Below, one piece after another: positions 1-5,736 of a DNA stretch of 5,736 nucleotides. Position 1 is the stretch's first letter, and each line of letters starts with the position of its first letter. Under the pieces are notes generated by a model. That model was not told where the DNA came from and did no database searches. It saw only the letters and a list, made by a program, of their open reading frames with translations. This DNA comes from Actinomycetes bacterium (lineage in GTDB: Bacteria; Actinomycetota; Acidimicrobiia; Acidimicrobiales; Palsa-688): positions 1 through 5,736 of the forward strand of contig JAKACE010000138.1 in the NCBI GenBank assembly GCA_021821705.1. Direction: 5' to 3'. The position numbers and the translations under genes are program-made.

Positions 1-588
1 CCGTCGCGTGACTACGCCACCACCAAGGCGCTCATGTGGTCCGACCCGGGGCTCTGGTCAGAGCTGATGGGGCGCTTGGCCGACATCACCCTGGCCAGCC
101 TGAGAGCGCAGGTACTGGCCGGGGCGGCGGCCGTGCAGATCTTCGAGAGCTGGGGCGGGGCCCTCGCCCCCGAGGACTATCGCACCCTGGTACTACCGAC
201 CCTGGCGGCGGTACTGGCGGGGATGGCGGACCTCGGAGCCCCCCGCATCGTCTTCGGCGTCAACACGGGTGAGCTGCTCTCCGCCTTCGCCGAGGCCGGA
301 GCCGACGTCGTCGGAGTGGACTGGAGGGTCCCCCTCGACGTGGCCGGGCACCGTGCCGGTCCTGGCAAGGCCCTCCAGGGCAACCTCGACCCCGCTGCCT
401 GCCTGGCGCCGTGGCCGGTGCTGGCGGACAAGGCCAGGGCGGTCCTGGCCAGCGCACCCCCCACCGGGCACATCTTCAACCTCGGCCACGGCGTGCTGCC
501 CGCCACCGACCCTGCCCAACTGCAGAAGCTGGTCGAACTGGTCCACGAGGAGACGACCCCTGAGGATGGACCACCGGGATGGAGGTAG
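1..588 (+). CDS. hemE: Uroporphyrinogen decarboxylase HemE, C-terminal part (5' end outside window)
   Basis: HemE removes the four acetate carboxyls of uroporphyrinogen III to give coproporphyrinogen III in the cytoplasm, the last step shared by the haem branches. The frame is open from base 1, so the start codon lies upstream. The 195 visible residues are a little over half of the usual ~350. Family signatures read in order: [12 protein letters not shown] near the left edge, FESWGG (142-159, equivalent of the usual FDSWxG), FGVNTGELL (about 253-279), GVDWR (313-327), LQGNLDP (373-393) and FNLGHGVLP (475-501, containing the conserved late histidine). These follow the family order without gaps, so the gene looks intact and functional. 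The TAG stop at 586-588 lies inside the start of the next gene, hemY, which implies one transcript and coupled translation. Family assignment is secure; only the N-terminal half is unseen. Confidence 0.97.
   Translation, partial: PSRDYATTKALMWSDPGLWSELMGRLADITLASLRAQVLAGAAAVQIFESWGGALAPEDYRTLVLPTLAAVLAGMADLGAPRIVFGVNTGELLSAFAEAGADVVGVDWRVPLDVAGHRAGPGKALQGNLDPAACLAPWPVLADKARAVLASAPPTGHIFNLGHGVLPATDPAQLQKLVELVHEETTPEDGPPGWR
561..570 (+). promoter_or_regulatory. Weak ribosome binding site for hemY inside hemE
   Basis: A purine-rich stretch, TGAGGATGGA, lies 8 to 12 bases before the ATG at 579. It sits entirely in the last codons of hemE. It supports the ATG at 579 as the hemY start, together with the FAD-binding strand that begins immediately after that codon. 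The match to the consensus is modest, so coupling to hemE translation probably contributes. Confidence 0.4.
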
Positions 589-2027
589 CCGTCATCGGTG
601 GGGGCATAGCTGGGCTCTCAGCCGCCTGGGAGCTGTCGGGCCGTGGCGCAAGGGTGACCGTGTACGAGCCGGGCCGGCCCGGGGGGAAGCTGCTCACCAC
701 CGAGTTCCTGGGCCGCCCTGTCGACGAGGGCCCTGACGCCCTCCTGGCCCGGGTCCCCGAGGGCGTGGCCCTGTGCCGGGAACTGGGCCTTGCCGACGAT
801 CTGGTGGCCCCTGCGGCCAGCCGGGCCATGCTGTGGGCCAACGGGCGCCTGCGTGCCCTGCCCGAAGGCCTGGTGCTCGGCGCGCCCGCCCACATCCTCC
901 CGCTCGCCCGCTCAGGCATCGTGTCCCCCCTCGGCATGGCCCGCGCTCTCGGCGACCTGGTCCTGCCCCGGCGGCCGCCGGCCGAGGACGCCAGCGTCTT
1001 CGACCTCGTAGCCGGCCGCTTCGGCAACGAGGTGGCCGAAAAGCTGATCGAGCCACTGGTCGGCAGCATCTACGCCGGGACCACCCGCGGCCTCAGCGCC
1101 GCCACCACTGCACCCCAGCTGCTGCGGGCGGCCAACGACAAGCGCAGCCTCATGCTCAGCCTCCGGCGGGCCTCCAGGCGCCCGTCCGGGCGGCCGACAG
1201 GAGAGGCCCCCCCGCCCACGTTCGTGGCGCCGCGCCGCGGCCTGGGCTCGATCGCCGACACGCTCGTCGAGCGCCTCTCGGGCGACAGGGGGGTGCGGCT
1301 CGTTAAGGCCGCAGTCACGGGCATGCGGGCACACCGGGCCACCCACGGCGCCGACCACGACCTCGTCACGGTGTCCACCGCCGCCGCTGAGCAGCGTTAC
1401 GACGGCGTCGTGCTTGCCGCTCCCGCACCGGTGTCGGCCCGGCTCCTGGAGGGTGTGCTGGCGGGCTCGCCCCACCTGGCACAACTGGCACGCGTCCCCT
1501 TCTCCTCCGTCGCCATCGTCACCCTGGGGTTCAGGCAGGGGGACCTGGAGGTGCCCGTAGGTCTCAGTGGGGCGCTGGTAGCACCGGGCACGGGCATGCT
1601 GATGACGGCCTGCTCGTTCGGGACCAACAAGTGGCCGCACTGGTCCGAGCCTGGCATCTCCGTGGTCCGGGTCTCGGTGGGAAAGGTCGACGACGACCGC
1701 TGGACCGCCCTGGACGACGACGAGCTAGTCGCCCGCTCGTGCGCCGAGCTCGGCAGAGTTCTGGCGGGTGGCCGGGGGGCCGACGTGCCCAAACCGGTCC
1801 CCGGAGGTGCCCGTGTCAGCCGGTGGCCTTCGGCACTACCTCAGTACGCCGTGGGGCACCTGGACGTCATGGCGGGGTTGCGCTCGGAGCTGGCCGAGGT
1901 GGCGCCCACCGTGGCCGTGGCCGGGGCGAGCTTCGGCCGGGTGGGTGTACCGGCAAACATCGCCGACGGGCGCCGGGCTGGCGCCGCCGTCTTCGGGTCG
2001 CTCAACGAGCGCGCCCACCCCCGCTGA
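579..2027 (+). CDS. hemY: FAD-dependent protoporphyrinogen/coproporphyrinogen III oxidase (HemY/CgoX; often labelled hemG)
   Basis: This oxygen-dependent flavoenzyme performs the six-electron oxidation of a porphyrinogen. In Actinomycetota the physiological substrate is normally coproporphyrinogen III (coproporphyrin-dependent branch, CgoX); sequence alone does not settle this. The 482 residues are a normal length. An N-terminal dinucleotide-binding fold has GGGIAGL at 7-13 and the FAD-ribose acidic residue E30 at the end of the second strand, followed by GGK at 35-37 and DEGPDALL at 49-56. The central signature [21 protein letters not shown] spans about 147-167. A variable basic/proline-rich loop at 195-215 precedes [28 protein letters not shown] (415-427) and the C-terminal FAD segment [20 protein letters not shown] (445-464) close the family pattern. 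The ATG is chosen because it directly opens the first beta strand. The gene overlaps hemE by 10 bases. Neither ferrochelatase (hemH/cpfC) nor hemQ follows; a convergent gene does, and it overlaps the last 26 bases. Confidence 0.96.
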   Translation: MEVAVIGGGIAGLSAAWELSGRGARVTVYEPGRPGGKLLTTEFLGRPVDEGPDALLARVPEGVALCRELGLADDLVAPAASRAMLWANGRLRALPEGLVLGAPAHILPLARSGIVSPLGMARALGDLVLPRRPPAEDASVFDLVAGRFGNEVAEKLIEPLVGSIYAGTTRGLSAATTAPQLLRAANDKRSLMLSLRRASRRPSGRPTGEAPPPTFVAPRRGLGSIADTLVERLSGDRGVRLVKAAVTGMRAHRATHGADHDLVTVSTAAAEQRYDGVVLAAPAPVSARLLEGVLAGSPHLAQLARVPFSSVAIVTLGFRQGDLEVPVGLSGALVAPGTGMLMTACSFGTNKWPHWSEPGISVVRVSVGKVDDDRWTALDDDELVARSCAELGRVLAGGRGADVPKPVPGGARVSRWPSALPQYAVGHLDVMAGLRSELAEVAPTVAVAGASFGRVGVPANIADGRRAGAAVFGSLNERAHPR

Positions 2028-3222
2028 CCGGAGCCGGCCGGTCCTCGCCGTCCCCGATGTCGCCGGCCCCGATGTCGCCGGCCCCGAGGTAGCCGTCCCT
2101 GGCGCCGGCGCCCCCCGACCTGGTTGCCACCGGCGCAAAAAGGGCCGACGCGGCGCTGCGAGACCACAGCACGTGGTCGGCGATGACCACGGCTGCCGCC
2201 GAATAGGTGCTGTGCTGGCCGCCCGGGTAGCGGACGCACTCCGGATGGGCGCACCCGGTCCAGTAGCTCCCGTCGATCTCGCGCAGGTGGCCGACCCAGT
2301 CGAGCAGCTGGGCCGCCTGCGTGGCCATACCGGCTCGAGCGGCGGCCATGGCACACTCGGCCGTCTCGGCGGCCGTGACCCAGAAACTGTCCTCGACACA
2401 GCGCGTCCCGAGCCCCTCCTCAACGAAGCGGCCCCAGCGCTCCAGCATCCTGGTCCGAGCTTCGTCACCGGTCAGCACACCAGTAAGAACCGGGTAATAC
2501 CAGTCCATCGCCCAGCGGTCCTTGACGGCGAACACCGGACGGGGACCGCTGCTCGCGCCGTCCGCAGCGACAACACCGCCCAGGTGCACCCGTCCCGGGG
2601 GCGTGGCGGTCATGCCCGACCGGGCTGCGGCGGCCCCGACGGCCCAACGCACCGCAGTGGCAACACCCTGGGCGGCCCTCGCCCATCCCGGGCGCTCACG
2701 TCCGAGGCGGGCAGCGATGCCGGACCCGCACAGCAGCGAATGCTGCGCCGACGAGCAGGCGGCCAGCAGGGCGAAGCGACCGGGCACGCCGTCGGGACCC
2801 ACCGACCAGGCCAGCTCCCCCCCAGGGCGCTGCTGGGCCACGCACCACGACAAGGCCCGGTCCACCATGGGCCAGACGTGCTCGAGCAGGGCGTTACCGG
2901 GGCCACCAGGCAGCAGGGAGCACCAGAGGGCGCCGGTGGCAACGTACGAGCACACGTTGGGGTCCCGGCGCGGCTCGACGACGCCGTCCTGAAGGTAGAA
3001 GGTGCACCAGCTCCCATCCATCAGCTGGTTCGCTGCCAACCAATCGAAACCCCTGACCACTGCTTCCCACTGTCCTCCCACCGCCATCGCCATCAGGGCC
3101 TCGGTGTGGTTCCACGGGTCGGCGTGGCCGCCGGCGAACCAGGGGACCATACCGTTGTCGAGCTGCGCCGACTCCAGCCAGGCGGCGGTGGCCGCGACCT
3201 GCCCCCCCGTCAGCTCCGTCAC
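2002..3222 (-). CDS. Prenyltransferase/squalene-cyclase-type QW-repeat (alpha/alpha toroid) protein, function unknown
   Basis: A 406-residue protein starting at GTG 3222-3220, where GTGA overlaps the TGA stop of the upstream methyltransferase. A start further upstream would lie inside that gene. Four QW-like repeats are visible: AWLESAQLDNGMVPW (14-28), RGFDWLAANQLMDGSW (57-72, a full match to the classic QW pattern), RALSWCVAQQRPGGELAW (122-139) and LLDWVGHLREIDGSYW (306-321). Other notable blocks are GGHADPWNHTEA (31-42), DRWAMDWYYPVLTG (235-248) and GGQHSTYSAAA (334-344). Such repeats build alpha/alpha barrels found in terpene cyclases, protein prenyltransferase beta subunits and six-hairpin glycosidases. 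The DxDD acid motif of class II cyclases is not present, and the length is well under a squalene-hopene cyclase (~630). The Trp/His/Asp-rich GGHADPWNH could also suit a glycan-binding or glycosidase-like cleft. No signal peptide or membrane segment is seen. The last ~40 residues (Gly/Ala/Asp/Arg rich, partly coded by a 15-bp repeat) look disordered. The fold is fairly sure, the activity unknown. Confidence 0.85.
   Translation of the reverse strand: MTELTGGQVAATAAWLESAQLDNGMVPWFAGGHADPWNHTEALMAMAVGGQWEAVVRGFDWLAANQLMDGSWCTFYLQDGVVEPRRDPNVCSYVATGALWCSLLPGGPGNALLEHVWPMVDRALSWCVAQQRPGGELAWSVGPDGVPGRFALLAACSSAQHSLLCGSGIAARLGRERPGWARAAQGVATAVRWAVGAAAARSGMTATPPGRVHLGGVVAADGASSGPRPVFAVKDRWAMDWYYPVLTGVLTGDEARTRMLERWGRFVEEGLGTRCVEDSFWVTAAETAECAMAAARAGMATQAAQLLDWVGHLREIDGSYWTGCAHPECVRYPGGQHSTYSAAAVVIADHVLWSRSAASALFAPVATRSGGAGARDGYLGAGDIGAGDIGDGEDRPAPVSGGGRAR
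2052..2096. repeat. 15-bp tandem repeat, two exact copies plus one degenerate copy
   Basis: The unit CCCCGATGTCGCCGG occurs exactly at 2052-2066 and 2067-2081. A third copy at 2082-2096 differs at three bases (CCCCGAGGTAGCCGT). Because the unit is a multiple of three, it adds whole codons to the - strand protein, where it gives the peptide GAGDIGAGDIGDG near the C-terminus. It lies 24 bases past the hemY stop, so it is also in the likely 3' untranslated region of the hemE-hemY transcript. Confidence 0.9.
3219..3222 (-). promoter_or_regulatory. GTGA stop/start overlap (translational coupling site)
   Basis: On the - strand the four bases GTGA hold both the GTG start of the QW-repeat protein and the TGA stop of the methyltransferase. 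No good Shine-Dalgarno sequence lies just upstream (the preceding bases are CTACGCCGCCAAACC), so the downstream gene probably depends on reinitiation after the upstream one is translated. Confidence 0.75.
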
Positions 3223-3935
3223 GGTTTGGCGGCGTAGAGGACGAGGCTCTTGCCCAGGACCGGGTTGAGCACCTTCTCGCTCCAGCGGGTGGCCGGGTGG
3301 CCGGCTGTCATGTCCCACACCAGCAGGCGGTGGTAGGCCTGCACCAGGGGGTGGTCACCGCGCTCGATGCCAACGGCGCACTTGAGCCACCAGTAGGGGC
3401 TGTGGAGTGCGTGGGCGTGATGGCTGGCGTAGGGGACGAGCCCCGCCCTGCGGACGAGGCGGGCCAGGCCGGACCGGCGGTAGACACGGACGTGGCCGCC
3501 GGGGGTGTTGTGGTAACGCTCGGACAGGGCCCAGTTGACCCGCTCGGGGAACCACCGCGGCACGGTGACCGCAACACGCCCCCCCGGGGCCAGGACGCGC
3601 GCCAGCTCGGCCATAACCGAACCGTCGTCGGGGACGTGCTCGAGCACCTCGGCGGCCATGACCCTGTCGAAGCAACCGTCCGGGAAGGGCAGCGCCATGC
3701 CGTCACCGACGGCGACGTGGCCCTGCCCGCCGGCATCGGCCGTCTGCTTGTCGGTGCCCATGAGCGCCGTCACCCACGCCGCCGCCTCGAGCAGTTCATC
3801 GCGGTCGGCATCGACAGCGGTCACGGTGGCGCCGCGGCGCATGGCTTCAAGGGCGTGGCGGCCCCGCCCACAGCCGAAATCGAGGACCCGCTGGCCGGGG
3901 CGGACACCCAGGGTCTCGTAGCGCAGGGTCAGCAA
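3219..3935 (-). CDS. Class I SAM-dependent methyltransferase (Methyltransf_11 type)
   Basis: A 238-residue soluble methyltransferase that transfers a methyl group from S-adenosylmethionine; the acceptor is unknown. Motif I is VLDFGCGRG at 17-25, the ribose-binding acidic residue is D42 (in TAVDADRDE), the adenine-side motif is VGDGMALPFPDGCFD (76-90), and the post-motif helix is AEVLEHVPDD (95-104), with LARVLAPGGRVAVTVP (111-126) following. This is the standard Rossmann order of ubiE/SAM-dependent small-molecule methyltransferases. The C-terminal third is rich in Tyr, Trp and His (YASHHAHALHSPYWW, about 173-187) and probably forms the acceptor pocket. The start is TTG at 3935-3933: it gives an N-terminus just long enough to enter motif I (LLTLRYETLGVRPGQR), and no ATG or GTG is in frame before motif I. 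CTG at 3932 is an alternative start that would make a 4-base CTGA overlap. It overlaps the glycosyltransferase by 7 bases upstream and the QW-repeat gene by 4 downstream. Confidence 0.93.
   Translation of the reverse strand: MLTLRYETLGVRPGQRVLDFGCGRGRHALEAMRRGATVTAVDADRDELLEAAAWVTALMGTDKQTADAGGQGHVAVGDGMALPFPDGCFDRVMAAEVLEHVPDDGSVMAELARVLAPGGRVAVTVPRWFPERVNWALSERYHNTPGGHVRVYRRSGLARLVRRAGLVPYASHHAHALHSPYWWLKCAVGIERGDHPLVQAYHRLLVWDMTAGHPATRWSEKVLNPVLGKSLVLYAAKP
3929..3935 (-). promoter_or_regulatory. Stop/start overlap TTGCTGA joining glycosyltransferase and methyltransferase
   Basis: The TTG start of the methyltransferase at 3935 lies four bases before the TGA stop (3931-3929) of the glycosyltransferase. 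There is no convincing Shine-Dalgarno sequence before it; the region reads GGGCGGCCGCTC. Coupled translation is the simplest explanation for initiation at this weak codon. Confidence 0.6.
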
Positions 3936-5293
3936 GAGCGGCCGCCCGGCGGACGGCCCCTGGACCGGCCCACCTCGCCCAGCACCTGGCGGTACTGCTC
4001 GACGGCGCCATCGGCGCAGCGGGCCCAGGTGAAGCGGTCGAGGACACGCTGGCGGCCGGCTCGGCCCATCCTGGCCGACGCGCCGGTCACCCAGCCGGTC
4101 AGGACCTCGCCGACAGCGTTGGCCAGAGCGCTCGGGTCCCCCGGCGCCACCAGACGCCCGGCCAGGCCGTCAGCGCCGACCACCTCGGGCAGGGCACCGC
4201 CCAGGGAGGCCACCACCGGCACCTCGCAGGCCATGGCCTCCACGGCGGGCAGCGAGAAGCCTTCGTAAAGCGACGGCACGACCGCGACGCATGCTTGCGA
4301 GTACAAAGCGACGAGCTCGTCGTCGCTGACGCCTGGCCGGAAGCTGACCGCGCCCTCCAGGCCGAGCCTCTCGATGGTCTGGGCAGCGGCACTGCCGGGG
4401 CGGGGTTCGCCCACGACCACCAGGTGGGCGTCGGGCTGCTCGGTGCGCAGCTTGGCCAGGGCCTCGAGCAGGTAAGCCAGCCCCTTGAGGGGTACGTCGG
4501 CGCTGGCGGTGGTCATTATCCGCCCCGGCACGCGGGCCGGGCCGCCTGCAGGCGGACGGAACAGTTCGGTGTCGGCACCTATGGGCACCACGGCCACCCG
4601 GGCCCCGTCCACCCCCATCTGCTCGACGATGTCCCGGCGCGACGACGCCGAGACCGTGAGGATGCGCGGCAGCCGGCGGGCGACCGCGTTCTGCATACGG
4701 ATGAAGCCGTACCAGCGCTTGAGCGACAGACGCCTGCCCAGGCCGCAGGCCTGGGCCGTGTCCAGCAGGCGGTCGACCGTCACCGGATGATGGCAGGTGC
4801 CCACGACCGGCCAGCCGTCCGCCATCATGCCGAGCAGCCCCGTCCCGAATGACTGGTTGTCGTGGACCAGGTCGAACTCGTCCCGCCTGGCCGCCAGCAC
4901 CCGCCGCGCCCGCAGGCTGAAGGTGCGGGGCTCGGGGAAGCCGCCGGTGAGCATGGTCGCCACTTCGAGCAGGTCCGTCGTGTCACGCAGCTCGCTCGGC
5001 CGTGGTAAGCGGAAAGGGTCGGTCTGGCGGTACAGGTCCAGGCTCGGCACCTTGACAAGCCGGACACCCTCGTCCGTGTCCAGGTGCGGCCATGGCTGGC
5101 CCGACAGGACCGTCACCCGGTGGCCCAGGCGCACCAGCGAACGCGCCAGGTACCTCGTGTACACACCCTGGCCACCGCTGCGAGGGTTGCCCCGGTAGAC
5201 GAGCAGAGCTATACGAAGCTGCTCACGCTCCGCTGGGTCTACGACCGCCTCGCCTCGCCGGCCGGGGCTGTTCAGCGGTGGCGGAGCGGGCAT
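3929..5293 (-). CDS. Glycosyltransferase family 4 (GT-B fold, retaining)
   Basis: A 454-residue cytosolic or membrane-associated sugar transferase using a nucleotide-activated donor; donor and acceptor are unknown. The N-domain begins with IALLVYRGNPRSGGQGVYTR (28-47), whose GGQG loop (40-43) is the usual nucleotide-phosphate contact. HDNQSFG (about 144-150) and CHHPVTVD (167-174) follow, with HH in the acceptor-side position. VSASSRRDI (214-222) leads to VVPIGADTELF (235-245), the inter-domain segment typical of GT4. The C-domain has ASADVPLKGL (263-272) with donor-phosphate lysine K270, LVVVGEPRPG (291-300) and the EX7E motif EGFSLPAVE with E344 and E352, then GGALPEVVG. The ATG at 5293 is chosen because it is the only strong start before the first strand and lies 34 bases after the preceding gene's stop. 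The frame stays open upstream to about 5647, but there it overlaps the methyltransferase and has no GT similarity. A GGGGCGAGG purine run abuts the ATG. One oddity: serine 264 stands where many GT4 enzymes have a phosphate-binding arginine. Confidence 0.95.
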   Translation of the reverse strand: MPAPPPLNSPGRRGEAVVDPAEREQLRIALLVYRGNPRSGGQGVYTRYLARSLVRLGHRVTVLSGQPWPHLDTDEGVRLVKVPSLDLYRQTDPFRLPRPSELRDTTDLLEVATMLTGGFPEPRTFSLRARRVLAARRDEFDLVHDNQSFGTGLLGMMADGWPVVGTCHHPVTVDRLLDTAQACGLGRRLSLKRWYGFIRMQNAVARRLPRILTVSASSRRDIVEQMGVDGARVAVVPIGADTELFRPPAGGPARVPGRIMTTASADVPLKGLAYLLEALAKLRTEQPDAHLVVVGEPRPGSAAAQTIERLGLEGAVSFRPGVSDDELVALYSQACVAVVPSLYEGFSLPAVEAMACEVPVVASLGGALPEVVGADGLAGRLVAPGDPSALANAVGEVLTGWVTGASARMGRAGRQRVLDRFTWARCADGAVEQYRQVLGEVGRSRGRPPGGRSC

Positions 5294-5327
5294 CCTCGCC
5301 CCAGCGTTGCCGCCTGAGCGCCGCCGG
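5285..5327 (-). other. 34-base gap between methyltransferase and glycosyltransferase with purine-rich RBS-like run
   Basis: The space from 5327 to 5294 is the only sizeable non-coding gap in the - strand run. Its end reads GCTGGGGCGAGG directly before ATG. The GAGG part is too close to the start for ideal Shine-Dalgarno spacing, while the GGGG part is about five bases away. No promoter or terminator is recognisable in it, so the four genes probably share a transcript that begins beyond the right edge. Confidence 0.4.
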
Positions 5328-5736
5328 TCAAACCGAGAGCTCCACCGCCACCCGACGGCGCCGCGCCGTGGCTGGCCCGCCCCCGGCTCCAGGAGCCCCG
5401 CCGGCGCCCGCCGCCCGCCGGGCCAGTCGAAGGGAACCGACCCGGCCGACCTCGGCGAAGTCCCCCGAAGCGAGCAGCTGGGAGTACAGGCGGTAAGGCA
5501 CCTGGCCACCCTGAGCAGGGTCGTCGAAGACGTCGTGGACCGCCAGCGTGCCCCCCGGGGCCAACTTGGGCGGCCAGTTGGCGAAGTCGTCGGCGGCCAC
5601 CTCGGCCCCGTGACCACCGTCGATGAACAGCAGCGCCAGAGGTGCACACCAGTGGGCGGCCACCGTGGCTGAACGGCCGACCACCAGCACCACGTGGTCC
5701 TCGAGGCCGGCCTCGGCCAACGTGCGCCGGGCGAAG
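5328..5736 (-). CDS. Class I SAM-dependent methyltransferase, Methyltransf_24 type, C-terminal part (5' end outside window)
   Basis: The frame is open to the right edge, so the start lies outside; 135 residues are visible. The telling segment is LALLFIDGGHGAEVAADD (33-50 of the visible part) followed by LAPGGTLAVHDVFDD (58-72). The pattern FIDGxH, then a D-rich helix, then LxPGGxxxxHD is characteristic of the Methyltransf_24 / O-methyltransferase-like group that includes macrocin- and cephalosporin-hydroxylase-related proteins. D39, H42 and the HD pair at 67-68 are the positions where many relatives bind a metal or the acceptor. The SAM-binding glycine motif must lie upstream of the window. 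The tail after about residue 108 is a Gly/Ala/Arg-rich low-complexity run before VAVELSV and the TGA stop, and is probably not part of the fold. It lies first among the visible cassette genes, 34 bases ahead of the glycosyltransferase, suggesting a methylation step in the same pathway. Substrate unknown. Confidence 0.87.
   Translation of the reverse strand, partial: FARRTLAEAGLEDHVVLVVGRSATVAAHWCAPLALLFIDGGHGAEVAADDFANWPPKLAPGGTLAVHDVFDDPAQGGQVPYRLYSQLLASGDFAEVGRVGSLRLARRAAGAGGAPGAGGGPATARRRRVAVELSV

Noticed and set aside
912..1640. A 242-codon - strand open frame inside hemY
   Set aside because: It lies opposite conserved HemY motifs, and its composition is typical of an antisense shadow.
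2101..2112. A 12-bp perfect palindrome GGCGCCGGCGCC that could be a terminator stem or operator
   Set aside because: It has no loop and no T-run, lies in the coding frame of the QW-repeat protein, and short GC palindromes are expected by chance at this composition.
2134..2151. An A-run (GCAAAAAGGGCC) near the convergent junction as a possible terminator for the - strand unit
   Set aside because: It falls about 130 bases before the - strand stop, inside coding sequence, and the flanking stem is only four base pairs.
1768..3237. A long (489-codon) + strand open frame covering the whole QW-repeat gene
   Set aside because: Its translation is Arg/Gly/Pro/His-rich with no recognisable domain, it starts inside hemY in another frame, and the opposite strand carries clear QW repeats and a GTGA junction. 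It is a by-product of GC-rich third codon positions.
3223..3318. A 32-residue upstream extension of the QW-repeat protein to an ATG at 3318
   Set aside because: It lies wholly inside the methyltransferase coding region and is low-complexity; the GTG at 3222 with a 4-base overlap is the better start.
3297..4268. A 323-codon + strand open frame opposite the methyltransferase and glycosyltransferase
   Set aside because: It crosses the boundary between two well-supported - strand genes and shows no domain; shadow frame.
5294..5647. A 118-codon N-terminal extension of the glycosyltransferase frame
   Set aside because: It overlaps the Methyltransf_24 gene in another frame, is Arg/Pro/Ser-rich without GT4 features, and the ATG at 5293 sits shortly after the preceding stop and ahead of the first Rossmann strand.

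Overview
The window is very GC-rich and almost completely coding. It reads as a chromosomal fragment from a high-GC actinobacterium. A hemE-hemY pair coding for the late haem (coproporphyrin-branch) steps fits Actinomycetota. An Acidimicrobiia-like lineage is my guess from the feel of the neighbouring proteins; nothing in the sequence proves it. There are no RNA genes, CRISPR arrays, insertion sequences or phage genes.

Layout: two gene blocks converge. On the + strand, from 1 to 2027, lie the 3' part of hemE (uroporphyrinogen decarboxylase, cut by the window edge) and a complete hemY/cgoX (FAD-dependent porphyrinogen oxidase). The two overlap by 10 bases. On the - strand, read from 5736 down to 2002, is a tightly packed four-gene run: a class I methyltransferase of Methyltransf_24 type (cut by the right edge), a GT-B glycosyltransferase of family GT4, a second class I methyltransferase of Methyltransf_11 type, and a protein with squalene-cyclase/prenyltransferase-like QW repeats. 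The last three genes are linked by stop/start overlaps and so are very likely translationally coupled.

How the genes work together: HemE and HemY act two steps apart in tetrapyrrole synthesis, separated at most by spontaneous or pathway-branch chemistry, and are an ordinary housekeeping pair. The opposing cassette combines two methyltransferases, one sugar transferase and an alpha/alpha-toroid protein. This suggests the building and methylation of a small glycoconjugate (glycolipid, glycosylated isoprenoid or surface glycan). No product can be named from the sequence. This cassette is the part of the window most likely to represent an undescribed pathway.

The junction is unusual in a small way. 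The QW-repeat gene runs 26 bases into the 3' end of hemY on the opposite strand, and its last ~40 codons include a 15-bp tandem repeat. No intrinsic terminator is visible between the two convergent units. No gene-free stretch longer than about 35 bases exists.
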